Origin: Micromonospora_J zhanjiangensis
GTDB lineage: Bacteria > Actinomycetota > Actinomycetes > Mycobacteriales > Micromonosporaceae
Length of the DNA: 64,000 nt
NCBI RefSeq assembly: GCF_042650605.1
Contig: NZ_JBHSBN010000015.1
Span: 62,001-126,000 of the forward strand
Direction: 5' to 3'
Under the pieces are notes generated by a model. It did no database searches and was not told the origin of the DNA. It saw only the letters and a list, made by a program, of their open reading frames with translations. How positions within the stretch are numbered: position 1 is the stretch's first letter; each line of letters begins with the position of its first letter. Both the position numbers and the translations under genes were made by a program. Positions 22,155-30,426 of the stretch are shown in pieces.

Positions 22155-25007
22155 TCAGGGCAGGGTCCAGCGTTGGTTGGCGGCACCGGTGCAGGTCCAG
22201 ATGTGCACCTGCGTGCCGTCGGCCGAGCTGTTCCCGGCCACGTCCAGGCACTTGCCCGACTGCGGGTTGCGGACGGTGCCGTCCGGCTGGGCCGCCCAGT
22301 TCTGTGCCCCGGTGCCGTTGCAGGTGTAGAGCTGCGTCTTCGTCCCGTCGGCGGTGCCGGCACCGGCTACGTCCAGGCACTTGCCCAACGCCGTGACCAG
22401 GCCACCGGCCACGGTCCAGCGCTGGGCCGCCGTGCCGTTGCAGGTGTAGAGCTGCACCTTCGTCCCGTCGGCGGTGCCGGCACCGGCCACGTCCAGGCAC
22501 TTGCCGGCCAGCCCGACCACCGGGCCGGTCCCACCACCGCCACCGCCGGTGACCAGGGTGAACGCGTCCAGGTCGAACAGCGCGCCGGTGGTGGCCGGGT
22601 TGGCGAAGGTGAGGTAGAGCGTGGTGGTCCCCGCCGGTGCGCCGGACACCGCGTCGGTGACGTCGGTGAAGACGTCCCAGCCGCCGGTGACCGGGACGGT
22701 GGCCGAGCCGAGCACCGCGCCGGTGGGCGAACCGGCCCGCAGCTGCACGGTGCCGCCGGCGCCGGCCGAGGAGACCCGGGCGCTGAACGAGGTGACGTCG
22801 CCCAGCCGGTACGGCTCGAACGCGATCCAGTCGCCGTTGTGGATGTCGCCGACCGTCTTGCCGCCCTCGGCCGGGGTCTTGTCGAACGTGTTGATCCCGG
22901 CCGAGGTCCTGAAGTGCTCGGCCTGCCGGTGCCGCGGTTGCAGGGTGTGCTGGGCGTGCGTGGTCAGCCCGCCCGCGTCGGTGTACTCGGCGTCGAAGAC
23001 AGCGAAGATGTTCGCCGCGCTGTCGTGCTCGCCGTCGACCGGGATGTCGAGCGAGCCGGAGCAGCCGTTCTTCGAGGTGATCTGGTGGCCGTGCTGGTCG
23101 TGGCCGAGCACGTAGGTCATCTTGACCTTGGCGCAGTCGATGGTGCGGTCCTCCGGGTCGGTCACCGTGATCTGGAACGGCACGCTGTCACCGAACGAGA
23201 AGAGCTGCCCGTTGCCGGGGGCGCCGATGGTCACCGTCGGCGCGGTGTTGCCCACGGTGATCACCACGCCGGCGCTGCCGGTGGCGCCGGCCGGGTCCGT
23301 GACGGTCAGCGTCGCGGTGTACGTCCCGTTCGCGGTGAAGGTGTGCGACGGGTTGGCCGCCGTCGAGGTGCCGCCGTCGCCGAACGCCCAGCGGTACGTC
23401 AACGCCCCGCCCTCGGGGTCGGTCGAGCCGGCCGAGGAGAAGGCGACGGTCAGCGGCGCGGTGCCCGAGGTGGGGGTGCCGGCGGCCCGCGCGGTGGGTG
23501 CCCGGTTGCTGCCGCCGACGTAGTCGAACCGGTACAGCGCCGAGTTGGCGTCGCCGTTGAAGTAGCCGGTGCCGTAGTCCAGCACGTAGTACGCGCCGTC
23601 CGGCCCGAACGCCGAGTCCATCACCTGTTTGCCGGCCCACGGGAAGCTGTCGATCGTCCCCGGCGAGCCGTCGCCGGTGAGGTGGATCGGCTTGATCCAG
23701 CCCCGGCCGAACTCGGTCGCGAAGAACTGCCCGTCGAAGGACTGCGGGAACTTCGTCGACGAGTTGAGGTTCGGGTCGTACCGGTAGACCGGGCCGGCCA
23801 TCGGCGACTCGGAGCCGCCGCCGAACTCCGGTGGCGAGCCGACGTCGCCGCCGTACCGGATCCAGGCCGGGCGGGCCGGCGGCAGGGTGCCCTGGCCGGT
23901 GTTGCGGAACGAGTTGTTGGTCGGGCCGCCGGCGCAGTCGTACTTGGCGCCGGACGGGCCGTTCGGGAAGGTCCACTCGTTGTACGTCTCGGCGGCGGTG
24001 TTCGTCCCGGTGCAGTACGGCCAGCCGTAGTTGCCGGGGCCGGTGACCCGGTCGAACTCGACCTGCCCGCTCGGCCCGCGGCCCGGGTCGGAGCTGCCGG
24101 CGTCCGGCCCGTAGTCGCCGACGTAGACGACGCCGGTGGCCTTGTCGACGCTCATCCGGAACGGGTTGCGGAAGCCCATCGCGTAGATCTCGGGCCGGGT
24201 CTTCGCCGTGCCGGGCGGGAACAGGTTGCCGGCCGGGATCGAGTACGACCCGTCGGCGTTCACCTTGATCCGCAGGATCTTGCCGCGCAGGTCGTTGGTG
24301 TTGCCGGCGCTGCGCTGGGCGTCGTAGGCGGGGTTGCGGTTGGTGCGCTCGTCGATCGGCGCGTAGCCGGCCGAGTCGAACGGGTTGCTGTCGTCCCCGG
24401 TGGACAGGTAGAGGTTGCCGGCGGCGTCGAAGTCGATGTCCCCGCCGACGTGACAGCAGATCCCCCGGTCGGCCGGCACGTCCAGGACGGTGACCTGGCT
24501 GCCCGGGTCGAGGGTCCAGTCGGCCTTCAGGGTGAACCGGGACAGCCGGTTGACGCCCTGCCAGGCCGACCAGTCCGTACCGGTGGCGGGCGCGTCGCCG
24601 GCCGGGGTGGACAGCGGCGGCGCGTGGTAGAGGTAGATGAACCGGTTGCTGGCGAAGTTCGGGTCGACCCCGACGCCCTGCAACCCCTCCTCGTCGTGGT
24701 TGTAGACGGCGAGCCGGCCGACGACGGCGGTGCTGCCGGCCGCGTCGGTGCGCCGCAGTGTGCCGTCCCGCGCGGTGTGCAGCACCGAGCGGTCGGGCAG
24801 CACGGCCAGGGACATCGGCTCGCCGGTCTCGGCGACGCCGCGGGCCAGTTCGACCTGTTGGAAGTCGACGGCGGTGATCGGGTGGGCGGCGGCCGGGACG
24901 GCCGGCCCGAGGGCCGCCGTGCCGGCGGCCGTGGCGACGAGCAGCAGGGTCGCGCCGGTCGCCGTCAGGCGTCTGCGCAGGGTGCGGCGGTCGTCCGAGT
25001 TGGACAT
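22155..25007 (-). CDS. Secreted PQQ-type sugar dehydrogenase with PKD and ricin-type lectin domains
   Basis: This 950-residue exported protein has a signal peptide of about 41 residues. The glucose/sorbosone dehydrogenase six-bladed propeller runs about 45-500 (EGLQGVGVDPNF, GGDIDFDAAGNLYLSTGDD, GFRNPFRMSVDKATGVVYVGDYG). A PKD domain follows at about 515-600 (YRWAFGDGGTSTAANPSHTF), then a beta-rich region, a CBM6-like sandwich (about 700-820) and a C-terminal ricin B lectin. The family oxidises sugars with PQQ as cofactor; PQQ dependence is inferred. It is first in the operon with the ThuA-DUF1080 gene. A long palindrome 135 bp upstream matches one upstream of the ROK regulator gene. Confidence 0.92.
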   Translation of the reverse strand: MSNSDDRRTLRRRLTATGATLLLVATAAGTAALGPAVPAAAHPITAVDFQQVELARGVAETGEPMSLAVLPDRSVLHTARDGTLRRTDAAGSTAVVGRLAVYNHDEEGLQGVGVDPNFASNRFIYLYHAPPLSTPAGDAPATGTDWSAWQGVNRLSRFTLKADWTLDPGSQVTVLDVPADRGICCHVGGDIDFDAAGNLYLSTGDDSNPFDSAGYAPIDERTNRNPAYDAQRSAGNTNDLRGKILRIKVNADGSYSIPAGNLFPPGTAKTRPEIYAMGFRNPFRMSVDKATGVVYVGDYGPDAGSSDPGRGPSGQVEFDRVTGPGNYGWPYCTGTNTAAETYNEWTFPNGPSGAKYDCAGGPTNNSFRNTGQGTLPPARPAWIRYGGDVGSPPEFGGGSESPMAGPVYRYDPNLNSSTKFPQSFDGQFFATEFGRGWIKPIHLTGDGSPGTIDSFPWAGKQVMDSAFGPDGAYYVLDYGTGYFNGDANSALYRFDYVGGSNRAPTARAAGTPTSGTAPLTVAFSSAGSTDPEGGALTYRWAFGDGGTSTAANPSHTFTANGTYTATLTVTDPAGATGSAGVVITVGNTAPTVTIGAPGNGQLFSFGDSVPFQITVTDPEDRTIDCAKVKMTYVLGHDQHGHQITSKNGCSGSLDIPVDGEHDSAANIFAVFDAEYTDAGGLTTHAQHTLQPRHRQAEHFRTSAGINTFDKTPAEGGKTVGDIHNGDWIAFEPYRLGDVTSFSARVSSAGAGGTVQLRAGSPTGAVLGSATVPVTGGWDVFTDVTDAVSGAPAGTTTLYLTFANPATTGALFDLDAFTLVTGGGGGGTGPVVGLAGKCLDVAGAGTADGTKVQLYTCNGTAAQRWTVAGGLVTALGKCLDVAGAGTADGTKTQLYTCNGTGAQNWAAQPDGTVRNPQSGKCLDVAGNSSADGTQVHIWTCTGAANQRWTLP
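22420..22523 (-). repeat. 104-bp exact direct repeat in lectin domain (copy 2)
   Basis: Partner of 20688-20791, 1,732 bp away in the same orientation. Recombination between the two would fuse the dehydrogenase to the downstream lectin and delete the ThuA-DUF1080 gene. Confidence 0.9.
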
Positions 25008-25141
25008 GGACGGTGGTCCCTTCCTCGGAGGTCACCCGTCGATGACCCGACCGCGCCGCCGGTCGGTTCGACGAAAGAGTTTCGGATTGACTTCACGCTA
25101 ATTACAAAATTTCGATGTGTCCATACTTCCGGAGGACCGGA

Positions 25142-25173
25142 GGCAACTTTTGTCAATATCGATAAAAGTTGCC
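25142..25173. promoter_or_regulatory. Long palindrome upstream of the dehydrogenase operon (ROK operator candidate)
   Basis: GGCAACTTTT-N12-AAAAGTTGCC is a perfect 10-bp inverted repeat 135 bp before the dehydrogenase start. Its core AACTTTTG-N10-TAAAAG matches, with identical spacing, AACTTTTG-N10-CAAAAG upstream of the ROK gene. The stem is AT-rich without a U-tract, which argues against a simple terminator for the polyprenyl synthase gene that ends 2 bp away. Confidence 0.65.
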
Positions 25174-25174
25174 C

Positions 25175-26245
25175 TCACTGGTCGCGGTCGACCGCCTCGC
25201 CGACGAGGGCGAGCAGCGTGGCGCGGGCCTCGGCGCCGACCGGTGCGGCGGCGAGCGCGGTCAGCGCCGCCTCGCTGCGGACCCGGATCATCTGCTCGAT
25301 CCGCTCCCTGGCGCCGGTGGCCGTGATGATGTCGCGCAACTCGGCGGCGCCGTCCGGGTCCAGCTCCGGATTGCCGAACAGCGCCTTCAACCGGGCCGCC
25401 TGGGTCCGGTCGGCACCGCTGCGGGCCAGCGCCATCATCACCGTCGGCTTGCCCTCGCGCAGGTCGTCCAGGACGGACTTGCCGGTCACCGCCGGATCGC
25501 CGAACACGCCCAGCACGTCGTCGCGCAGCTGGAACGCGTCGCCGAGCGGATCACCGAAGGCCACCAGCGCCGCCAGCAGCTCCGGGTCGGCACCGGCCAG
25601 CGCGGCGCCGATCTGCAACGGCCGGGTCACCGTGTACCGGGCCGCCTTCATCCGCACCACGGTCAGCGCGCTGGCCACCGACCCGTCCCCCACCCCGGAG
25701 ACCAGGTCCAGGTACTGCCCGGCGATGACCTCGGTGCGCATGGTGGCGAACACCCGGTAGCCCCGGCCCACCTGCTCCGGGTCCAGCCCGCACTCGTGGA
25801 ACATCTGGTCGGCCCAGGCCGCGCAGAGGTCGCCGCAGAGCAGCGCGGTGCTGCGCCCGTACGCGGCCGGGTCGCCGCGCCAGGACGACCGGGCGTGCAG
25901 GTCGGCGAAGACCCGGTGCACGGAGGGATGACCCCGGCGCAGGTCGCTGCCGTCCATGATGTCGTCGTGGATCAGCGCGAAGGCGTGGAACAGTTCCAGC
26001 GCCGCCGCCGCGACCACGATCGGCGTACCGTCCGGGCCGCCCGCCCCGCGCCAGCCCCAGTAGCAGAACAGCGGTCGCAGCCGCTTGCCGCCGGTCAACA
26101 CGAACCGGCGCAGCGTGCTGAACACCCCGCGCGGCGCACCGTCCGGCCAGGCCGGGTCCTGCCGGTCCAGGAACGCGCCGAGTTCGGCGTCGAACCGGGA
26201 CCGCAGCGGCTGCGACCGGCTGGTCGGTGCCGCCCCGACGGTCAC
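25175..26245 (-). CDS. Polyprenyl (geranylgeranyl-type) diphosphate synthase
   Basis: This 356-residue trans-prenyltransferase has the first Asp-rich motif DDIMDGSDLRRGHPS and the second in FQLRDDVLGVFGDPAVTGK, with GKRLRP in the isopentenyl diphosphate pocket. It condenses isopentenyl diphosphate with an allylic primer in the cytoplasm; chain length cannot be fixed by eye. Its GTG start (26245) overlaps the stop of the phosphodiesterase gene as GTGA, making it the last of eight coupled genes. In this context it probably supplies the prenyl donor for the UbiA-type transferase of the same operon (inference). Confidence 0.92.
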   Translation of the reverse strand: MTVGAAPTSRSQPLRSRFDAELGAFLDRQDPAWPDGAPRGVFSTLRRFVLTGGKRLRPLFCYWGWRGAGGPDGTPIVVAAAALELFHAFALIHDDIMDGSDLRRGHPSVHRVFADLHARSSWRGDPAAYGRSTALLCGDLCAAWADQMFHECGLDPEQVGRGYRVFATMRTEVIAGQYLDLVSGVGDGSVASALTVVRMKAARYTVTRPLQIGAALAGADPELLAALVAFGDPLGDAFQLRDDVLGVFGDPAVTGKSVLDDLREGKPTVMMALARSGADRTQAARLKALFGNPELDPDGAAELRDIITATGARERIEQMIRVRSEAALTALAAAPVGAEARATLLALVGEAVDRDQ

Positions 26246-27675
26246 CGCCGCTCCCGGACCGACCCGCCCGTCCCGGCCGATCGGCTCGCGTCGTCGGGCG
26301 GACCGATCAGCCGCAGCAGCAGGTCCTTCACCTCGGTGGCGGCGAACCGGTCCCGGGCCGCGGCCGGCTCGGAGCACAGCAGCACCGGACCGTCGGCCGG
26401 ATCCGCCGGCAGCCGACCGTGCGAACCGCGGACCGCCCGCGCCCCGGCGTCCAGACCCACCACGTTCATCAGGTACCGGAAGCCGAGCTTCTTGCGGGCC
26501 AGGGCCACCGCGGCCCGTCGCTTGGCGGCCCCCGGGGCGGCCGGGTCGAAGAACAGCTCGGCCGGGTCGTAACCCGGTTTACGGTGGATCTCCACCAGTC
26601 GGGCGAAGTCCGGCGCGGCGCCGTCGTCCAGCCAGTAGTAGTAGGTGAACCAGGCGTCCGGCTCGGCGACCAGCACCAGTTCGCCGGCGCGCGGATGGTC
26701 CAGCCCGTACCGGGCCTGGCCGGCGGCGTCCAGCACCTCGGCCACCCCGGGCAGCCCCGCGCACAACGCGGCCACCCGCGGCACGTCGGCCGGGTCGCGG
26801 ACGTAGACGTGCGCCACCTGGTGGTCGGCCACCGCGAAGGCCCGCGAGACCCACGGGTCGAGGTACTCCATCCCGTCCTGGGTGTACACCCGCAGCAGCC
26901 CCTCGGCGCGCAGCAGCCGGTTCACGTCGACCGGCCGGGACACGTCGGTGATGCCGTACTCGGAGAGCGCCACCACCACCGCGTCCCGGTCGGCGGCCGC
27001 GGCCAGCAGCGGGCCGAGCACCTCGTCCAGGGCGGCCGCGGCGGCCGCCGCCTGCGGCGCGGCCGGACCGAAGCGTTGCAGGTCGTAGTCCAGGTGGGGC
27101 AGGTAGACCAGGGTCAGGTCCGGGTCGTGCGCCGCCATGATCCGCTCGGCGGCCCGGGCGATCCACCGGGACGAGGCCAGCCCGGCGCCCGGCCCCCAGT
27201 AGGTGAACAGCGGGAAGGTGCCCAACGCGGCGGTCAGCTCGTCGTGCAGCTCCGGCGGGTCGGTGTAGCAGTCCGGTTCCTTGCGCCCGTCGGCGTAGTA
27301 GACCGGACGCGGGGTGACCGTCCAGTCCACGTCCGCGCCCATGGCGTACCACCAGCAGACGTTGGCCACCGTGTAGCCGGGCCGGTCCCGGCGGGCCGTC
27401 TGCCACACCTTCTCGCCGCCCATCAGCGCGTGGTGCTGCCGCCAGAGCAGCACCTCGCCCAGGTCGCGGAAGTACCAACCGTTGCCCACCACGCCGTGCC
27501 CCGCGGGCGGTTCCCCGGTCAGGAAGGTGGCCTGCGCCGAACAGGTCACCGCCGGCAGCACGGTACCCAACTCGGCGGTGAAACCGCGCTCGGCCACCGC
27601 CCGCAACCGAGGCATGTGGGCCAGCAGTCGCGGCGTCAACCCCACCACGTCCAACACCATCAACGGCCGCATCAC
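26242..27675 (-). CDS. Type I phosphodiesterase/nucleotide pyrophosphatase-like protein (EboF-like)
   Basis: This 477-residue protein of the alkaline phosphatase superfamily has the first metal Asp in LMVLDVVGLTPRLL, the threonine nucleophile region TCSAQATFLTGEPPAGHG, and further metal ligands in YLPHLDYDLQRFGP, SEYGITDVSRPV and HVYVRDPADVP. Such enzymes hydrolyse phosphodiesters, pyrophosphates or phosphonates. The position inside an Ebo-type operon corresponds to the product called EboF in cyanobacteria. It overlaps EboE upstream (ATGA) and the polyprenyl synthase downstream (GTGA). No signal peptide is visible, so it acts in the cytoplasm unless exported by another route. Confidence 0.88.
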   Translation of the reverse strand: MMRPLMVLDVVGLTPRLLAHMPRLRAVAERGFTAELGTVLPAVTCSAQATFLTGEPPAGHGVVGNGWYFRDLGEVLLWRQHHALMGGEKVWQTARRDRPGYTVANVCWWYAMGADVDWTVTPRPVYYADGRKEPDCYTDPPELHDELTAALGTFPLFTYWGPGAGLASSRWIARAAERIMAAHDPDLTLVYLPHLDYDLQRFGPAAPQAAAAAAALDEVLGPLLAAAADRDAVVVALSEYGITDVSRPVDVNRLLRAEGLLRVYTQDGMEYLDPWVSRAFAVADHQVAHVYVRDPADVPRVAALCAGLPGVAEVLDAAGQARYGLDHPRAGELVLVAEPDAWFTYYYWLDDGAAPDFARLVEIHRKPGYDPAELFFDPAAPGAAKRRAAVALARKKLGFRYLMNVVGLDAGARAVRGSHGRLPADPADGPVLLCSEPAAARDRFAATEVKDLLLRLIGPPDDASRSAGTGGSVRERR

Positions 27676-28910
27676 CGCACCTCCTTGTCGTGATCAGCGG
27701 ACAACCCGGGCGCGGCGGCCGGCGCCGGCCCGGGGGCCGACCCGTCCGCCAGGCCGAGGGCGAGCAGTTCGGCGCGGGCGAAGGCCAGCTCCGCCGCGAT
27801 CCCGTCGGCCAGTTGCCCGGCCGTCCGCGGCCGCCGGGCGGCCGGCAGCACCCCCCAGGTGTACGTCTCGACGTCGTAGTGGTCGCAGGCCGCGACCGGA
27901 CCGGCCAGCAGCTCGGCCAGCGCCGCCCGCAGCACCGGCACCGTCGAGCGCACCGGCGGCTCCGGTACGGCGTGCAACGGCACGTGGTAGTGCACCCGCC
28001 ACGGGCCGGGCAGGTTCCGGGCCAACGCCTCGTCCAGGTCGTCGGCGGCGTACGCCGGATCGGCCGGGTCCGCCGCACCGGCACCGGCCGCGCACCGGGT
28101 CTGGTGCAGGAACCGCGGCTCGACGTACTCCCGGAGCCGGTCGGCGGCGGCGACCGGGTCGGCGGCCTCCAGCGCGGCGGAGACCTGGACCTTGACCACC
28201 GGCAGCCCGGCCGACTCCAACGTCGCCAGCGCGGCGGCGGGCTCCTCCCAGGCGCACGCGAGGTGGGCCAGGTCCAGGCAGACGCCCAGCCGGTCGGTGT
28301 CCACCCCGGACAACAACCGGACCGCCTGCCCGGTGCGTTCCACCACGCAGCCCGGCTCGGGTTCGAAGGCGACCCGGACCGCCCGCCCGGTCGACCAGGC
28401 CAGCTCGGTCAGCGCGCCGGCCAGCCGGTCCAGCATCCGGGTGGTGGCCTCGGCCCGGCCGGCGTCCCACGGATCCCGCCAGGCCAGCGGCAGGGTGGAG
28501 ATCGAACCGCGGGCCGCGTCGACGGGCAGCAGGTCGACCAGCACCCGGGCCAGGTTCACCGTGTAGTCCAGCCGATCCCGGCTGGTCCAGTCGGGCCGGT
28601 AGACGGCGTGCTTGACCACCGGCGACTGGAACGCCCGGTACGGGAAGCCGTTGAGGGTCACCACCTCCAGGCCGCGGGCGTCCAGCTCGGCGCGCAGCCG
28701 ACGCCGGGCCGCCGGCTCGGCGGCCAGCCCGGCGGCCACCGGCGCGGCCAGCCACAACCCCAACCCGAGTACGTCCGTGCCCAGCCGCCGCCGGATCGGC
28801 AGCGCGTACGCGTCCAGCTGGGCCAGGACGCCGGCCAGGTCCTCGGCCGGGTGGACGTTGGTGCAGTAGCCGAGGTGGACGGTCTGCCCGTCGACGTGTC
28901 GCAGCCGCAT
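27672..28910 (-). CDS. eboE: EboE-type TIM barrel protein (metabolite traffic protein)
   Basis: This 412-residue protein begins with the EboE signature HLGYCTNVHPAEDLAGVLAQLD. Further family motifs are LNGFPYRAFQS, VKHAVYRPDW, SISTLPLAWR, VAFEPEPGCVVE, VCLDLAHLACAWEEP and, near the end, WRVHYHVPLHA and VETYTWGVLP. The fold is a xylose-isomerase-like barrel with metal-binding His/Glu/Asp positions. In Nostoc the ebo genes are needed for moving a scytonemin precursor to the periplasm; the chemistry of EboE is unproven. It starts as a TGATG overlap with the TatD gene and ends as an ATGA overlap with the phosphodiesterase. Confidence 0.9.
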   Translation of the reverse strand: MRLRHVDGQTVHLGYCTNVHPAEDLAGVLAQLDAYALPIRRRLGTDVLGLGLWLAAPVAAGLAAEPAARRRLRAELDARGLEVVTLNGFPYRAFQSPVVKHAVYRPDWTSRDRLDYTVNLARVLVDLLPVDAARGSISTLPLAWRDPWDAGRAEATTRMLDRLAGALTELAWSTGRAVRVAFEPEPGCVVERTGQAVRLLSGVDTDRLGVCLDLAHLACAWEEPAAALATLESAGLPVVKVQVSAALEAADPVAAADRLREYVEPRFLHQTRCAAGAGAADPADPAYAADDLDEALARNLPGPWRVHYHVPLHAVPEPPVRSTVPVLRAALAELLAGPVAACDHYDVETYTWGVLPAARRPRTAGQLADGIAAELAFARAELLALGLADGSAPGPAPAAAPGLSADHDKEVR

Positions 28911-29812
28911 CAGCTGCCGCCGCGCAGGATCGAGTTACCGGCGAAGGTGGTCCCGACCGTCGGCGCGTCCCCGGCCGTCGGCGCGTCCCCGGCCGTCGCG
29001 GCGTCCGGTGCCGGGTCGGCGGGCAGGTCCAGCCGGCCGGACCGACCGTAGAACTCCACCGGGTTACGCCACAGCACCCGGTCCACGTCGTCGGCGGAGA
29101 ACCCGGCGGCCAGCATCGCCTCGCCGGTGGCCCGGGTCAGCAGCGGGTCGGACCGGCCCCAGTCGGCGGCCGAGTTCACCAGCATCCGGTCCGTGCCGTA
29201 CCGGCGCAGCAGCTCCACCATCCGGGGCGGGGACATCTTGGTCTCCGGGTAGATCGAGAAGCCGAGCCAGCAGCCGGTGTCCCGGACCAGCTCCACGGTG
29301 ACCTCGTTGAGGTGGTCGATCACCACCCGACCGGGGTCGATGCCGGACTCGCCGACCACGTCCAGGCTCCGCCTGGTGCCCCGGGCCTTGTCCCGGTGCG
29401 GGGTGTGCACCAGCGCCGGCAGGTCGTACTCGACCGCCAGGGCGAGTTGGGCGGCGAACGCCTCGTCCTCCTCGGGCGTCATCGAGTCGTAGCCGATCTC
29501 GCCGACCGCGACCACGCCGTCCTTGTCGAGGTACCGCGGCAGCAGGTCCAGCACCGGCCGGCAGCGCGGGTCGTTGGCCTCCTTGGGGTTGAGCGCGATG
29601 GTGGCGTGGTGCCGGATGCCGAACTGCCCGGCGCGGAACGGCTCCCAGCCGATCAGCGCGTCGAAGTAGTCGACGAACGAGGCGGCGCTGGTGCGCGGCT
29701 GGCCCAGCCAGAACGCCGGCTCGACCAGGGCGCGGACCCCGGCGGCGGCCATCCGCTCGTAGTCGTCGGTGGTGCGCGAGGTCATGTGGATGTGCGGGTC
29801 GAAGATGCGCAT
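28910..29812 (-). CDS. TatD-family metal-dependent hydrolase (EboB-like)
   Basis: This 300-residue amidohydrolase-superfamily protein has an N-terminal metal pair in IFDPHIHMTSRTTDDYE, the bridging Glu in VAVGEIGYDSMTPEEDEAF, later His ligands in LVHTPHRDKARGT and VIDHLNEVTVELV, and the final Asp in NSAADWGRSDPLL. TatD proteins are metal-dependent nucleases or hydrolases, but the Ebo-cluster subgroup is associated with small-molecule pathways. The C-terminal ~25 residues hold an Ala/Gly/Thr repeat (TAGDAP units) absent from typical TatD proteins. Both ends overlap neighbours as TGATG. Confidence 0.9.
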   Translation of the reverse strand: MRIFDPHIHMTSRTTDDYERMAAAGVRALVEPAFWLGQPRTSAASFVDYFDALIGWEPFRAGQFGIRHHATIALNPKEANDPRCRPVLDLLPRYLDKDGVVAVGEIGYDSMTPEEDEAFAAQLALAVEYDLPALVHTPHRDKARGTRRSLDVVGESGIDPGRVVIDHLNEVTVELVRDTGCWLGFSIYPETKMSPPRMVELLRRYGTDRMLVNSAADWGRSDPLLTRATGEAMLAAGFSADDVDRVLWRNPVEFYGRSGRLDLPADPAPDAATAGDAPTAGDAPTVGTTFAGNSILRGGS

Positions 29813-30426
29813 CAGGCGTCCTCCCTCGGATTGCCCAACCGGTCCAGCAGGGCGAGCGCGTCGGCCGGCATCTCCCGGCCGGCGGCCCGGCGTTCGTCGG
29901 CCAGCCCGCCCAGCATCACCGCCAGTTCGCGGTCGGCGCGGTCGTCCAGCCGGTCCACCACGGACAGCGGCAGGCCCATGAAGACGGCCTTGAGGACGCC
30001 CTGCCGCCAGGCCGCCTGGTCCAGCTGCCGGGCGTAGCGGCCGAGTGCGGCGGCGACCAGCCGGGTGTCGTTGGTGCGCAACGCGTCGTGCAGCAGCGGC
30101 ACGGCCGTGTCACCCACCGGCAGCACCGGCAGGGCGCGCAGCACGGCCCGCTTCTCCGCCGCGTCCCCGTACCGGTAGAGCTGGTCGACCCGGGCGGTGG
30201 CCTCGCCGGGCGGCAGCGCGGCGAGCAGCACGACCCGGGCGGCGTCGTCGGCGGTCCAGTCCGGGGCCGCCGGCAGGACGTCCCGACCGCAGCGCCGGCC
30301 GGCGGCGGCGAACAACCGGGTGACCGCGCCGGGCTCGGCCCCGACCCGGCGCACCGCCTCGGCCAACCACCCCCCGTCCGGTACGGCCGCCAGCGCGGCC
30401 CTCAGTTCGTCGGGTTCCTCGTGCAT
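29812..30426 (-). CDS. eboA: EboA domain-containing protein
   Basis: This 204-residue all-helical protein carries the characteristic EboA segment LRTNDTRLVAAALGRYARQLDQAAWRQGVLKAVFMGLPLS, with the invariant-looking NDTRL and WRQGVLKAVFMG. No enzymatic motif is apparent; EboA is an uncharacterised domain found almost only in ebo loci, so it is the strongest marker of the cluster here. ATG 30426 lies 25 bp inside the upstream TIM-barrel gene, and the stop overlaps the TatD start as TGATG. A frame extending further upstream belongs to a different reading of neighbouring genes. Confidence 0.9.
   Translation of the reverse strand: MHEEPDELRAALAAVPDGGWLAEAVRRVGAEPGAVTRLFAAAGRRCGRDVLPAAPDWTADDAARVVLLAALPPGEATARVDQLYRYGDAAEKRAVLRALPVLPVGDTAVPLLHDALRTNDTRLVAAALGRYARQLDQAAWRQGVLKAVFMGLPLSVVDRLDDRADRELAVMLGGLADERRAAGREMPADALALLDRLGNPREDA

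Noticed and set aside
25142..25173. Inverted repeat considered as terminator of the Ebo-type operon
   Set aside because: It directly follows the polyprenyl synthase stop, but the stem is AT-rich with no U-tract. Its match in sequence and spacing to the ROK promoter site fits an operator better. A dual role is not excluded.
22062..25760. A 1232-codon open frame on the plus strand opposite the dehydrogenase, and similar very long antisense frames elsewhere
   Set aside because: High-GC coding DNA leaves long stop-free frames on the opposite strand. These translations are Gly/Arg/Val-rich without recognisable domains, while the minus-strand products match known families throughout.
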